Below the pieces are notes generated by a model. The model was not told where the DNA came from. It ran no database searches and saw nothing but the letters and a program-made list of their open reading frames with translations. Below are positions 34,712 to 43,013 of a stretch of DNA of 64,000 nucleotides, piece by piece (the stretch's first letter is position 1; each line of letters starts with the position of its first letter). The DNA comes from Pseudomonas inefficax (GTDB taxonomy: Bacteria; Pseudomonadota; Gammaproteobacteria; Pseudomonadales; Pseudomonadaceae): the NCBI RefSeq assembly GCF_900277125.1, contig NZ_OPYN01000070.1:186212-250211 (forward strand), given 5' to 3'. The translations under genes were made by a program, and so were the position numbers.

Positions 34712-36490
34712 TTAAAAGCGCTGTGCTACCGACGCTATTTCTTTAGCTGTTTTGGCTTCTGTGGTAGAGTCGCCAGTTCGCCAGAATACATGGTCACCAT
34801 AATAAGCGACGTTAGTTTGTGGTGGGATGGTGATTACAATTACTCCTAGGCCGAAATAAGGGTTGTAGTCAATGTGGGAAAGTACAGAAGTCTTTAGTTC
34901 GTCGGATAAAGGTGAGGTTTTGATAGATTCTTTGATCTTGATAAAATAATCTTCAGTCGTGATGTTAAGAAGTTTTGCCTCGCGATTGATGCCGACAACA
35001 TCCCGTTTTCCAACTTTCCGAGCTATGGTGGCGTCGAGCTCTTGTATTCGTTTCGTGTCGGCGGGCTTGTCACTCACACCTATCACGATTTTACCTGTCC
35101 TTTCGGGACCGTTATTTGCTATTGCGCAGATGGTCTCGTGAATTTTTTGGAGTATGCCGGGGTCCATTTCTCTTTTGGCGGATAAAGTGAGTATCCCTTG
35201 TTTGAACTCGAAGTCTGATTGCTCGATCTCAGACCTCCGCAAAAGACCGTCGATGTCAGCGATTGCGTGATTGCCATAAATAGGTGGCTCAGGTTGCGCC
35301 TTGACAAAAAAGTCTTGAATAGCGCCTTTCACCGCTCTTATATTGCCGAGTCGCTGAGCTGCCGAAGTTGCACCCTGTCCAGTCTCTATGCGTTCGCTTA
35401 AGTTGACAATGGCTTTTCGTAGTCCGGGGAAGTCCGTAATTACCATTCCCTGCTTAACTATAAGCTCATGAAAAGCAAGAGTTATGATCGCGAAAACTGC
35501 AGGGAATGGGTTTGTGGTTCTGGTTTTGAAAATGATATTTCGTAGCTTTTCGGGTTTTTCTGGGTTCTCTATAGCGCATACTTCAAGTATTTGCGATATA
35601 CAGTATTTGATCTCATCAGAAACCCTATCCGCTCCATAAACTTCCAGTGCCGCTAATATCCTATTGGACTCCTGGGAGTCATAGGTATAGAGGGCATCAA
35701 GGGCGTCTTTTGAACGATCAATAAGCTGGCCGCCCACAATGCAGGTGACTATGTCGGCAATGCATTGCTCGTCGAGGCTATCCCTGAGCTCCGTTGAGCG
35801 CAAGATACCATGCTCCACCCAAAACACTTCATCGGCCTGTACCTCATAGCCATGCTTCGTCTTTGGTAGATCTATGCTAATGGACGGCATTGAATTCAAA
35901 GGCAGAATTTCGTGAGACTCGTCCCCTCTCAGAGTACAGGCGATTGATCTTACAAGCTCTGAGAAAGAGTTTTGTACCCCTGCCTGTCTGCGTTCTTGGT
36001 CGCTTAAGCGGTGGCCGTAAGTGTTAATTCTTCCGAATACGTCGTTGATCTCGTCTTCCGTCGCCCCTCGCATCACAGACATTGCGAATGGATAGTCAAG
36101 AATCGTGCCTACAGCCTTTGGCGTAAGATATGCATTGTGAGTGTTTGGAGTAAAAAGTCCTTCGTCTGCTCGCCGTTTAGCCGAGGGAAAATGCGAAAGG
36201 TCGAAAAGTCGTCCCTCTGTATCTGTGAACGATGTTTCGATAAACGACATGATGGCATGTAGGCGCTGCAGGCCGTCAATGATTTCGTAAGTCTTGGGTG
36301 AGTCTTCGCGCTCTGCAATCAGAATTGCGGGGATTGGATATTTTTTTAGAATGGACTCGATAAGCTTTTGCTTTTCTTCCAGCGTCCAGACCAACTTTCT
36401 TTGGTAGCGGCGATTGACGTACAGGAGGTTGTCACTGTACATGGCATAGAGCGACTGGATCGTTGTAGGTTGCGATGTTAACTCTGCCAC
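34712..36490 (-). CDS. DUF262 / AlbA_2 (Schlafen-like) fusion, candidate defence protein
   Basis: A 592-aa product. The N-terminal region (about 10-200) is DUF262-like: YVNRRYQRKLVWTLEEKQ, SILKKYPIPAILIAE and IIDGLQRLHAI (residues 71-80), equivalent to the DGQQR box with Gln changed to Leu. The C-terminal region (about 415-592) is AlbA_2/Schlafen-like: SEIEQSDFEFKQGIL, ICAIANNG, GKIVIGVSDK and VAYYGDHVFWRTGDST. DUF262 occurs in GmrSD-type enzymes and other anti-phage proteins; AlbA_2 is a nucleic-acid-binding or RNase-related fold. The GTG start has AGGAG 7 bases upstream. AT-rich, unlike its neighbours. A single-gene defence role is inferred. Confidence 0.82.
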   Translation of the reverse strand: MAELTSQPTTIQSLYAMYSDNLLYVNRRYQRKLVWTLEEKQKLIESILKKYPIPAILIAEREDSPKTYEIIDGLQRLHAIMSFIETSFTDTEGRLFDLSHFPSAKRRADEGLFTPNTHNAYLTPKAVGTILDYPFAMSVMRGATEDEINDVFGRINTYGHRLSDQERRQAGVQNSFSELVRSIACTLRGDESHEILPLNSMPSISIDLPKTKHGYEVQADEVFWVEHGILRSTELRDSLDEQCIADIVTCIVGGQLIDRSKDALDALYTYDSQESNRILAALEVYGADRVSDEIKYCISQILEVCAIENPEKPEKLRNIIFKTRTTNPFPAVFAIITLAFHELIVKQGMVITDFPGLRKAIVNLSERIETGQGATSAAQRLGNIRAVKGAIQDFFVKAQPEPPIYGNHAIADIDGLLRRSEIEQSDFEFKQGILTLSAKREMDPGILQKIHETICAIANNGPERTGKIVIGVSDKPADTKRIQELDATIARKVGKRDVVGINREAKLLNITTEDYFIKIKESIKTSPLSDELKTSVLSHIDYNPYFGLGVIVITIPPQTNVAYYGDHVFWRTGDSTTEAKTAKEIASVAQRF

Positions 36491-37051
36491 GGTGACACTC
36501 CTGTCTGAGATGAATTGAAAGTGTCGCTGAGATTAATCCACATCGCAAGAGGCGACCTACTGTTAGCCGGTCAGCGTTTTGGGTGCGAAGACCATCGCCG
36601 ACTCGCTATTGCTCACATTCTCGAAGCGTATGGGGGCTGTGATCATTCTAAGAAGGGAAGAAAACTAGAGGATTGCCCACAGTGGAGGTGAGGGACAGCT
36701 CTTCCAGTGCTGCTCTGATGGCGGTCTGGTTGAGTAGCAGCAGCTCCAGGGTGTCTGCTGTGGTTGCGGCTTTCTCGTCCATGATGCTCTCCTGGTACCG
36801 TAGAAATTTTTAGGGCAAATTTAGGGCAGCTTCTGGGAAGCTTGAGGCCAGAATGGGCCATCTGCTCAGGCGAGGATAGCCGTTTTTACTGGCCTATCGT
36901 GGCCTGCCGAGCATGTCGGGCGGGTTCAAATCCCTATCGCCCCAATCAGCTAAACTCATCAGGCTCGGCAAGCTCAAGCACCACATGGACAGAATAATCG
37001 GGCGCCAGTTATCTATGATTTCGCTTCTGCGAATTGTTTTGGAGATATTGA
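36491..37051. other. Spacer between DUF262 gene and right-end module
   Basis: Contains the 44-aa remnant, a repeated TTTAGGGCAAATTTAGGGC near 36815, and at about 36918-36948 a short stretch (GCGGGTTCAAATCCC) resembling a tRNA T-arm. It reads as scar DNA from earlier recombination. No other gene is seen. Confidence 0.4.
36648..36782 (-). pseudogene. Small prophage/island protein remnant (44 aa)
   Basis: MDEKAATTADTLELLLLNQT... begins after a strong AGGAG (6 bases upstream) and looks like the start of a small helical protein often seen near integrases in Pseudomonas islands. After AALEELS the sequence changes to an unrelated tail ending VFFPS, suggesting the C-terminal half was removed by recombination. 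Family recognition is from memory and tentative. Confidence 0.45.
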
Positions 37052-38293
37052 ATGATTTCAATAACACATCCGGCGGTAATGCAATATGTGCATGAGTTGC
37101 CAGTTGGCCTGCTGCCGATAATGTTTCAGGATGATCCGCTGCCGCGTTTGGTTGTAAAAGTCAGTAAAGAAATTATATTAGCCGCTAAGGTGAGAAAGGG
37201 GTTCTCTATTCATTTGGTTCCTTACAATGTCTCTGGGGTTGAGTCGGTAGGGTTCGTTGCTGCTTTTTTTGATGATTACAACCACCCATTAACTATATGT
37301 GGTGCTTTGGCGAAAGAGTTGCTCGGGTATCAGTTTCGTACGCTCTTTTTGTCCGAGTATGTAGATGTATATTTTTTTGATGAGCTTGGGCGCGAAGTGC
37401 TAGGGTATAAGTCGAAATTTGTTTCATCAAGTGCTCATAGGGAGCTGATGCAGGGGGTCGGGATACCCTCCGCAGAAGGGCTTAATCAAAGTGCAATTAT
37501 AAGCTATATTTCAGAGTGGTTTAAGTTTACGGGTGCAAAGCAGGATGATTGCGCTATAAAGGTAGAATTTTTGGAGCCGTTGTATCCTGAGAATATTGTG
37601 TTTGCAGATATGCGTGATGAAAGTCATATGTATCACGGAAGCTCGAGTGTAAGCCACTTTGCTCTTGAGCGGGAGGAGCCTGGCAGCTTTCAAGAGCAAG
37701 AGATAATTGCACTGCTCCAGCGTATATTTGCTCCAGAGGAAATCTATCATTCGCCAAAGCGTTATTATGACAGAGAAGAAGTTGCAGATATTTTAATTGT
37801 GACTGGGTCTAGTGTGTTTATCGTGCAGGCAAAAGATAGCCCAAATTTGGAGAGGGTTGTCAATCAGTCAATTGATCGGAAAAAATCTACAGCGTTAAAA
37901 GCGTTGAAGAAAGGGGCGGCGCAGGTTAAAGGGGCTGCACTCTATTTAAAGCGTAAAACACCAGCCTTGTTTTTTAATGGAGATGCGGAGGTAAAGGTTG
38001 ATTTAGAAGGGAAGGGTGTTTACGGCCTGGTGGTTATGAAGGAGCTTTTCAATGATAGTTATGATGAGTACACGCCGATACTGATTGATGTGTATGACTC
38101 TAAAGATGTGCCGACAATAGCGCTTTCATATGGTGAGCTCCATACATATACTCGCTTTCTGAAAAGTGAACAAGGATTTCTCGAGGCATTTAATAAGGTA
38201 TTCAACTGGGGCCGAAGGACTGGGGTTTTCCCAAGGCTTAGAGTTATGGCGCCTGGATCTGTTATCAACCCGGATCCAGTCATGCCTGATTAG
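37052..38293 (+). CDS. Uncharacterised protein with PD-(D/E)XK-like nuclease motif
   Basis: A 413-aa, strongly AT-rich gene; GGAG 7 bases before the ATG. Residues 1-200 resemble nothing I recognise. The region 213-262 has the order of a PD-(D/E)XK-type core: FQEQEIIALLQRIF (Glu helix), then VADILIVTGSSVFIVQAKDS with Asp246 and Gln259-x-Lys261, as in Mrr/NERD-type nucleases that use QxK. A lysine-rich helix with KKSTALKALKKGAAQVKGAA follows. The fold assignment is from the motif only. Same strand and composition as the next gene, 132 bases away, at the right end of the prophage, where cargo is typical. Candidate nuclease of a two-gene defence module. Confidence 0.7.
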   Translation: MISITHPAVMQYVHELPVGLLPIMFQDDPLPRLVVKVSKEIILAAKVRKGFSIHLVPYNVSGVESVGFVAAFFDDYNHPLTICGALAKELLGYQFRTLFLSEYVDVYFFDELGREVLGYKSKFVSSSAHRELMQGVGIPSAEGLNQSAIISYISEWFKFTGAKQDDCAIKVEFLEPLYPENIVFADMRDESHMYHGSSSVSHFALEREEPGSFQEQEIIALLQRIFAPEEIYHSPKRYYDREEVADILIVTGSSVFIVQAKDSPNLERVVNQSIDRKKSTALKALKKGAAQVKGAALYLKRKTPALFFNGDAEVKVDLEGKGVYGLVVMKELFNDSYDEYTPILIDVYDSKDVPTIALSYGELHTYTRFLKSEQGFLEAFNKVFNWGRRTGVFPRLRVMAPGSVINPDPVMPD

Positions 38294-38425
38294 CTCGACG
38301 TCGCAGGCATGGCCTCTCAATGGTGCTCAAGAACCTATTTGCTGAGCCTTGAACGCCTTTTCCTTCTTTTGTTGCGGTGCATTTGTTGCTTGGCTCGAAG
38401 ATATATTTAACTAGTGAGGGATAAC

Positions 38426-39271
38426 ATGAGTTGGGAACTTTCTAATCCGGCAAGGCAGCGACAACTTGAGACGAAATTCAAGGCCCATGGCATACCATTT
38501 GAGAATGCCGGGTTCTGTGATCATCCTAACTTTATCGAGCGGGAGCGAAAGGATTCGCGCTATCTGGAGTTGTACGCGCAGTATATAGAGGCGAAAGGCT
38601 ACACTCCTGACTACTTGGATGTGGCGCGTAGAAAGATCGACATAGCAGCAGAGGTGCTAAGGTCTGAGGTCGAACGTGATGGGCGACTGGGAGCATGTGT
38701 CGATACATCTGGCATGCTCGGGCGAATGTTGGATCGCTTGGGTGTATGGAATTATGTGGCAAAGTCGTGCCTTACTATAAGTTTTCCTGGTAAATCTGGG
38801 GCGGCCGATCGTTATTTCTGGAGTTTTGATGAGGGTGAGTTTGTCGCGCCGCATGCCATAGTAGTCGCACCTCCCTATTACATTATCGATTTGACCGTTA
38901 AGCAACAGCCGTATAGTGCAAAGCAAAGTGCCCTGCTGCCATCGATAGTCTTGGAAAAGTGCTTTACGAGAGGTGGTTGGGTGCCAGAAGACTTGGCTAA
39001 CCACCGGTTTCTCCTCGAATTGCGTCGCCGACATATGCCCTTTGAAATTTTTCTCAAACAACAGAGTCCTGGGATGGCCTCTGTGATGCAGCAACTTCCT
39101 CCTCGCATCTCAGCATTCAAAGGTACTCATCTTAAGTACGTCATCGTCGCGGTCGGTGGTTTCATCGAGTCGCTAGAAGGAATCACGGGTTACAAACCCA
39201 ATGGACGATTAGCCCATTCAATATTTGAAACTGACGTACTGCCTCTCATCAGCAAGGAGGGTTTAGGATGA
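38426..39271 (+). CDS. Uncharacterised protein with Cys-His-Asp transglutaminase-like triad
   Basis: A 281-aa product. ATG 38426 has GAGGG 5 bases upstream; a GTG at 38414 is less likely. Residues 85-160 carry a plausible papain/transglutaminase-type triad: Cys91 in RLGACVDTSGMLGRML, His143 in FVAPHAIVVAPP and Asp155 in YYIIDLTVKQ. The spacing (52 and 12 residues) is normal for that fold, which includes proteases, acyltransferases and toxins. No signal peptide or membrane span. It is the last gene before the right attachment site and probably the partner of the upstream nuclease-like gene. Confidence 0.68.
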   Translation: MSWELSNPARQRQLETKFKAHGIPFENAGFCDHPNFIERERKDSRYLELYAQYIEAKGYTPDYLDVARRKIDIAAEVLRSEVERDGRLGACVDTSGMLGRMLDRLGVWNYVAKSCLTISFPGKSGAADRYFWSFDEGEFVAPHAIVVAPPYYIIDLTVKQQPYSAKQSALLPSIVLEKCFTRGGWVPEDLANHRFLLELRRRHMPFEIFLKQQSPGMASVMQQLPPRISAFKGTHLKYVIVAVGGFIESLEGITGYKPNGRLAHSIFETDVLPLISKEGLG

Positions 39272-39293
39272 GGATGGGCTAGGAAGTGACTCG

Positions 39294-39313
39294 AATGGTA
39301 CAAAAATGGTACG
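39294..39313. repeat. Inverted arm-type repeats at the right end
   Basis: AATGGTACA (39294-39302) and AATGGTACG (39305-39313) are reverse-complement relatives of the TGTACCAAT iterons before the integrase, placed about 65-80 bases inside the right attachment core. Confidence 0.5.
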
Positions 39314-39375
39314 CGTTTGAAGTGCCATAGTCTGAATGGCGCTAAAATGCTGGCCTTCAAGAAAAGTATGCCCAA

Positions 39376-39401
39376 TCCATCATGGGAGCAACGCTGAAGC
39401 G
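39376..39401. repeat. Right attachment core (attR)
   Basis: A 26-bp sequence identical to 25190-25215. To its right the dusA 5' fragment continues to the former start codon region near 39455. Confidence 0.85.
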
Positions 39402-39600
39402 ACGGGAAGGCTCAGGGCGCGTGGTTGCTGGGTTAGAGCCTGGGTTGGTGGTCATATCGTTCAACGTATCTTGTACCAAATTCAGCGGTTTCGAGGGTGT
39501 TCGTACCAATCCGAGTGCGCGCCGTGACAAAAGTCGACGGCAAGTGCTCGGTGATAGCCAGGGCAGGCGGCTAGTTTACCAAGAGAGTCGGGCATCCGTC
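39376..39600 (-). pseudogene. Displaced dusA 5' fragment and older integrase remnant
   Basis: Read leftward from about 39455 this gives MTTNPGSNPATTRPEPSRRF then SVAPMMDW before running into prophage DNA: the former 5' end of dusA. Continuing right it matches the left junction without gaps, including TGTACCAAA (39472) and CGTACCAAT (39502), and then resembles the integrase 5' region on the + strand (AAAAGTCGACGGCA; TTTACCAAGAGAGTC near 39576). This implies a second, older dusA-type element whose body is gone. Confidence 0.7.
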
Positions 39601-39744
39601 TGGACTCGATCTGTGCGCAGCCCTGCAGGCTTCTGCCGGATCACCTCCGGCATAGGGCACCCGTTTCCCGCCGATCTCAGCCAAAAACGGATGAAGGTCT
39701 CGCAGACGGCATACCTCAAAACCCCTGAAGGCCGTCTAGCCAAG

Positions 39745-40614
39745 TTACTTTAGCGGCACGTAGATATCCGTTTGCCATTGCTCCAGCGGCGTTTCCGGAT
39801 ACACGCTCAAATAGTGAAAGAACAACGGATGGTCACGCAGTTCCTCGTTACTCGAAGGCAGCCAGTCCCGATAAAGCGGATAGATGGTCTCGCCAATGTA
39901 GTCAGGCGAGCCGGTATGCCTGATCACGGCGCAGCGGCCCGCCGGGATGACGCGTTCGTGCACGCCGAAATCATTGGGCTGCACGGCTTCGTCCATCTCG
40001 CCACACACGGCGAAGCGAAAGGCGTGTGCCGGGGTAGTGTCGGGGTTGTCGTAGGGAATGCCGAAGGTTCGGCTGCTGGCCACTGGTGACTGGCCGCTTT
40101 GAATGCGCCATTGGCGAAAACGCGCGACGCTTTCACTGACCAGGCCGGGCGCTCCTTGGTGTATGAGCGCGGCCACATGAGTTTCGGCGAAATCCACGAT
40201 ACGGATCTGCATGGTGATACTCCTGGAAAGGTGAGGAACAACGAAAACCGCACTCCAGGCCTGCCAGTTCGGGGCTTTGGCAAATACGCTCGGTGCCACG
40301 CCAAAAGCACGCTTGAAGGCCCTGCAAAAGGCTTCGGGGCTTTCGAAGCCGGCACCGTAAGCTGCTTCCAGCACGGAGATGGCAGGCGAGGCGACCAGTT
40401 GATGCGCCGCGCGTCGAAGCCTCATCAGTTGCACATACCGTGAAACCGGAACGCCGATGTATGCCGTGAACTGCCGATGGAAATGAAATGCCGAGAAGTG
40501 GGCGACGCGGCTCAAAGCATTTACCGACAGGTCACCTTCGAGGTGGCTGTCGATGTAGGCAAGTACGGCATCGAACCGTTTTGCGTAGGTCGCTTTGTGC
40601 TGTGAGTCAGTCAA
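39745..40614 (-). CDS. AraC-family regulator with GyrI-like effector domain
   Basis: A 289-aa regulator: N-terminal AraC DNA-binding domain with two HTH motifs (LSVNALSRVAHFSAFHFHRQF and VLEAAYGAGFESPEAFCRAFKRAFG), then a C-terminal GyrI-like/BmrR effector domain (VAALIHQGAPGLV ... YPLYRDWLPSSNEELRDHPLFFHYL). Such Rob/SbmC-like proteins bind small hydrophobic or toxic compounds. It follows the attachment remnant and is probably the first ordinary chromosomal gene to the right. The target is not evident. Confidence 0.9.
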   Translation of the reverse strand: MTDSQHKATYAKRFDAVLAYIDSHLEGDLSVNALSRVAHFSAFHFHRQFTAYIGVPVSRYVQLMRLRRAAHQLVASPAISVLEAAYGAGFESPEAFCRAFKRAFGVAPSVFAKAPNWQAWSAVFVVPHLSRSITMQIRIVDFAETHVAALIHQGAPGLVSESVARFRQWRIQSGQSPVASSRTFGIPYDNPDTTPAHAFRFAVCGEMDEAVQPNDFGVHERVIPAGRCAVIRHTGSPDYIGETIYPLYRDWLPSSNEELRDHPLFFHYLSVYPETPLEQWQTDIYVPLK

Positions 40615-40864
40615 CGAACGGAATCTCCGGAAGGTGCGGTGAGCGCTAGCATCCGTTGTTCAGCCATGAAGGCGCCTAGCCGGGATTGCTGTATCCGGGC
40701 TCGCAGGAGAGGGCAGTAGCGTAACTGCCCCGGCATGATCAGTCGAATGGGCGCAGCGGGTAGTTCACCCCGATCGGTACTTTCAGCACCAGGCCCTGCA
40801 TAAAACCACTGGAGTAAATAAATCTGATTTACAATCGCGTCCCTTTTGCCGAGGCTGACGATTC

Positions 40865-41902
40865 GTGGATGCGCTGTCGCTTGTCTATGAGCACCTGACC
40901 GAGTGGGTAATCACGCCTGTTACCGACCAGTTGTTCGGCATTTTCAATATGAACGGCCGGTTCGGGGCCTTGTTCCTTTGCATATCCTATGGCGCAGCCT
41001 ATGGCCTGTTCCGCTTCAGGAAGCGGTGCGGCCTGAGCAGCGCCCATTCGTTCTGGCAATTCATCGGCGGCGCCCGTATACATTTTCATCCCTCTGCGCT
41101 GCTGGATTACCGCTATTACTTCGTGCGGGCCATCCTCAAGATTGCGCTGGTGCTGCCCGTCGTCCAACTGGTCGATCCCTACATCCTGCGCTCCGGCGAT
41201 TACCTGGCCTTTTTCAGCAACCTCTGGGGCGCACGCCCGCGCGTGGGCGAGAACCTCGCCCTGTCCCTGCTTTACGGGTTGGGGGTGTTCCTGCTCAAGG
41301 ACTTCATTCATTACTGGGCGCATCGGGCCTTTCACTCCCGTTGGCTCTGGGCCTTTCACAAGGTCCATCATTCGGCACCCGTGCTGGTGCCGGCGACGGC
41401 GAGCCGGGTACATTTCGTGGAAAAGATCGTCGAGAAACTGAGCACCGGCATTGGCATCGGCCTCTACGCCGGGTGCTTCTGGTACCTGTGCGGCGGCGAA
41501 GTCAGCCGCTACACCCTGTTCGGCGTGACCTACCTGGTGTTCATCTTCAACAGCCTGGCGGCCAACCTGCGGCATAGCCATGTCTGGCTGTCGTTCGGCC
41601 CGCAGCTGGAGCATGTGTTGAACAGCCCGGCCCAGCACCAGATCCATCACAGTGACGCCCCACGCCATTTCAACCGGAACTTCGGCACAAACCTGTCCCT
41701 CTGGGACTGGATGTTCGGCACGCTCTATGTCACCACATCGACGCCTGAAAGCATCCGCTTCGGCACCGGCGAGCAAGACCACCAGCGTTACCTGACGGTC
41801 TATAGCCTGATCGTCACGCCATTTGTCGAAACAGGCCGCAAGGTCCTGGTGAAACGCCAGCGCAAGGCTGTGCTGGGCGCATCCGGCAGGGCAGGCCGTT
41901 AG
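40865..41902 (+). CDS. Sterol desaturase / fatty acid hydroxylase family membrane protein
   Basis: A 345-aa integral membrane di-iron oxygenase-like protein. All His clusters are present: FIHYWAHRAFHS (HxxxHxxxxH), HKVHHSAP (HxxHH), NLRHSHVW and HQIHHSDAPRHFNRNFG. Four or more hydrophobic segments flank them. The family hydroxylates or desaturates sterols, fatty acids or carotenoids; this substrate is unknown. The GTG at 40865 is the likely start. Convergent with the LysR gene. Confidence 0.88.
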   Translation: MDALSLVYEHLTEWVITPVTDQLFGIFNMNGRFGALFLCISYGAAYGLFRFRKRCGLSSAHSFWQFIGGARIHFHPSALLDYRYYFVRAILKIALVLPVVQLVDPYILRSGDYLAFFSNLWGARPRVGENLALSLLYGLGVFLLKDFIHYWAHRAFHSRWLWAFHKVHHSAPVLVPATASRVHFVEKIVEKLSTGIGIGLYAGCFWYLCGGEVSRYTLFGVTYLVFIFNSLAANLRHSHVWLSFGPQLEHVLNSPAQHQIHHSDAPRHFNRNFGTNLSLWDWMFGTLYVTTSTPESIRFGTGEQDHQRYLTVYSLIVTPFVETGRKVLVKRQRKAVLGASGRAGR

Positions 41903-42804
41903 CTGATCCCGCTGTTGGCAAATTCTTCGCCAAGAAAGTCCAGCAGCGCCCGCACCGACGGCAGCAAACCGCGGCGGGACGCATAGACCGCATGGACAAC
42001 CCCGGTACGGGGCGCCCAGTCCGGCAGCAGGTTCACAAGCTTGCCGTCATTCAGGTCTTCACGCACTACAACGGCGGGCATGTGCACCGCACCGGCTCCC
42101 ACAAGCGCGGCCTGGCGCAGGGCGACCAGGTCGTCGGTGACCATTCGCGGCTGATAGCGCACTTGCGCGCTGGCACCTTCGGGGCCATCCAGCTGCCAGT
42201 AGTATTCGCGTTGTACAACGCCCCAGTGCAGTGTCGGCAGGGTGGCAATATCGGCAGGGGTTGGCCTCGCCGGCAAGTGCTCGCGCAATGCCGGGGCGCC
42301 CACCACATGCTGCCGGCTTTCGCCCAGCACCTTCATCACCAGGTCACTGCTCTCCAGTGGGGGGAAGCGCACCCGCAAAGCGATGTCGATGCCTTCCGGG
42401 ATCAGGTCCACCTGGCGGTTGGTGCTCTGCACATGCAACTCCACCAGCGGGTACCGCACCATGAATCGCGCCAGCATCGGGCCGACCCAGAAGTTCAGCA
42501 GCGCCGTGGGACAGCTCAGGTTCACCACCCCGCGCGGCTCGGCGCGGTGCTGCTCGACGGCCTCGGTGGCCGCCGCCGCTTCCACCAGCATCGCCACACA
42601 GTGCCGGTAGAACACTTGGCCGATCTCGGTCACCGAGAAGTGCCGCGTCGAACGCTGGATAAGCCTCACGCCCAGGCGCTCCTCCAGCCCGGCGATGCGC
42701 CGGCTGAGCTTCGACTTGGGTTCGCCCAGTGCGCGGCCGGCCGGGTTGAAACCACCGTGCTCCACCACCTGGGCGAAATAGTAGAGGTCGTTGAGGTCTT
42801 CCAT
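41899..42804 (-). CDS. LysR-family transcriptional regulator
   Basis: A 301-aa LTTR: N-terminal winged HTH MEDLNDLYYFAQVVEHGGFN ... ALGEPKSKLSRRIAGLEERL, then the LysR effector domain. The unusual KSKLSRR recognition helix is typical of a Pseudomonas LTTR subgroup often next to isochorismatase- or pirin-like genes. Divergent from the isochorismatase-family gene, which it probably controls. ATG 42804 gives the normal LTTR start. Confidence 0.92.
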   Translation of the reverse strand: MEDLNDLYYFAQVVEHGGFNPAGRALGEPKSKLSRRIAGLEERLGVRLIQRSTRHFSVTEIGQVFYRHCVAMLVEAAAATEAVEQHRAEPRGVVNLSCPTALLNFWVGPMLARFMVRYPLVELHVQSTNRQVDLIPEGIDIALRVRFPPLESSDLVMKVLGESRQHVVGAPALREHLPARPTPADIATLPTLHWGVVQREYYWQLDGPEGASAQVRYQPRMVTDDLVALRQAALVGAGAVHMPAVVVREDLNDGKLVNLLPDWAPRTGVVHAVYASRRGLLPSVRALLDFLGEEFANSGIS

Positions 42805-43013
42805 TTCAGTGTTCCTCTGGCAGAACACTGATAGTAGTTTTTGCCAACTACCGAAGCAATTGTTCCATCCGTATCGTGAACTCCATAACAGAGCGGACGT
42901 TTCGGGTAGTTGCCCGCAATGTCACACCCCGGACTCAGGTCGCCTGGTCCGGATGAACGCCCGCGCAGGAGGCGCGGGTTTCCCGGCCCGGATGCCCTGT
43001 CAGGAGAACCGAC

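Larger units (their letters stand above)
25190..39401. mobile_element. dusA-integrated prophage remnant (about 14.2 kb)
   Basis: Bounded by the 26-bp repeats in dusA. Content: frameshifted tyrosine integrase, prtN, tail genes U/X/D, endolysin, nested spanins, Dam-like methylase, SRAP, umuDC and AT-rich cargo at both ends. No terminase, portal, capsid, sheath, tube, tape-measure or fibre genes are present, so it cannot form particles. dusA-targeting integrases are an established group of prophage and island integrases. GC drops visibly in 26.5-27.2 and 34.7-39.3 kb relative to the flanks. Decay of int and D suggests it is immobile. Confidence 0.88.

Noticed and set aside
34712..36490. A GmrSD-type modification-dependent restriction system
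   Set aside because: Only the DUF262 part is present; there is no DUF1524/HNH domain or partner gene, and the C-terminus is AlbA_2-like.
36918..36950. tRNA-like T-arm and acceptor stretch
   Set aside because: No matching 5' half, and the stem pairing is imperfect, so no tRNA gene is annotated; kept only as a possible recombination scar.
39382..39753. A 123-codon open frame on the + strand across the right attachment site
   Set aside because: It reads the dusA fragment in antisense and then integrase debris; not a gene.
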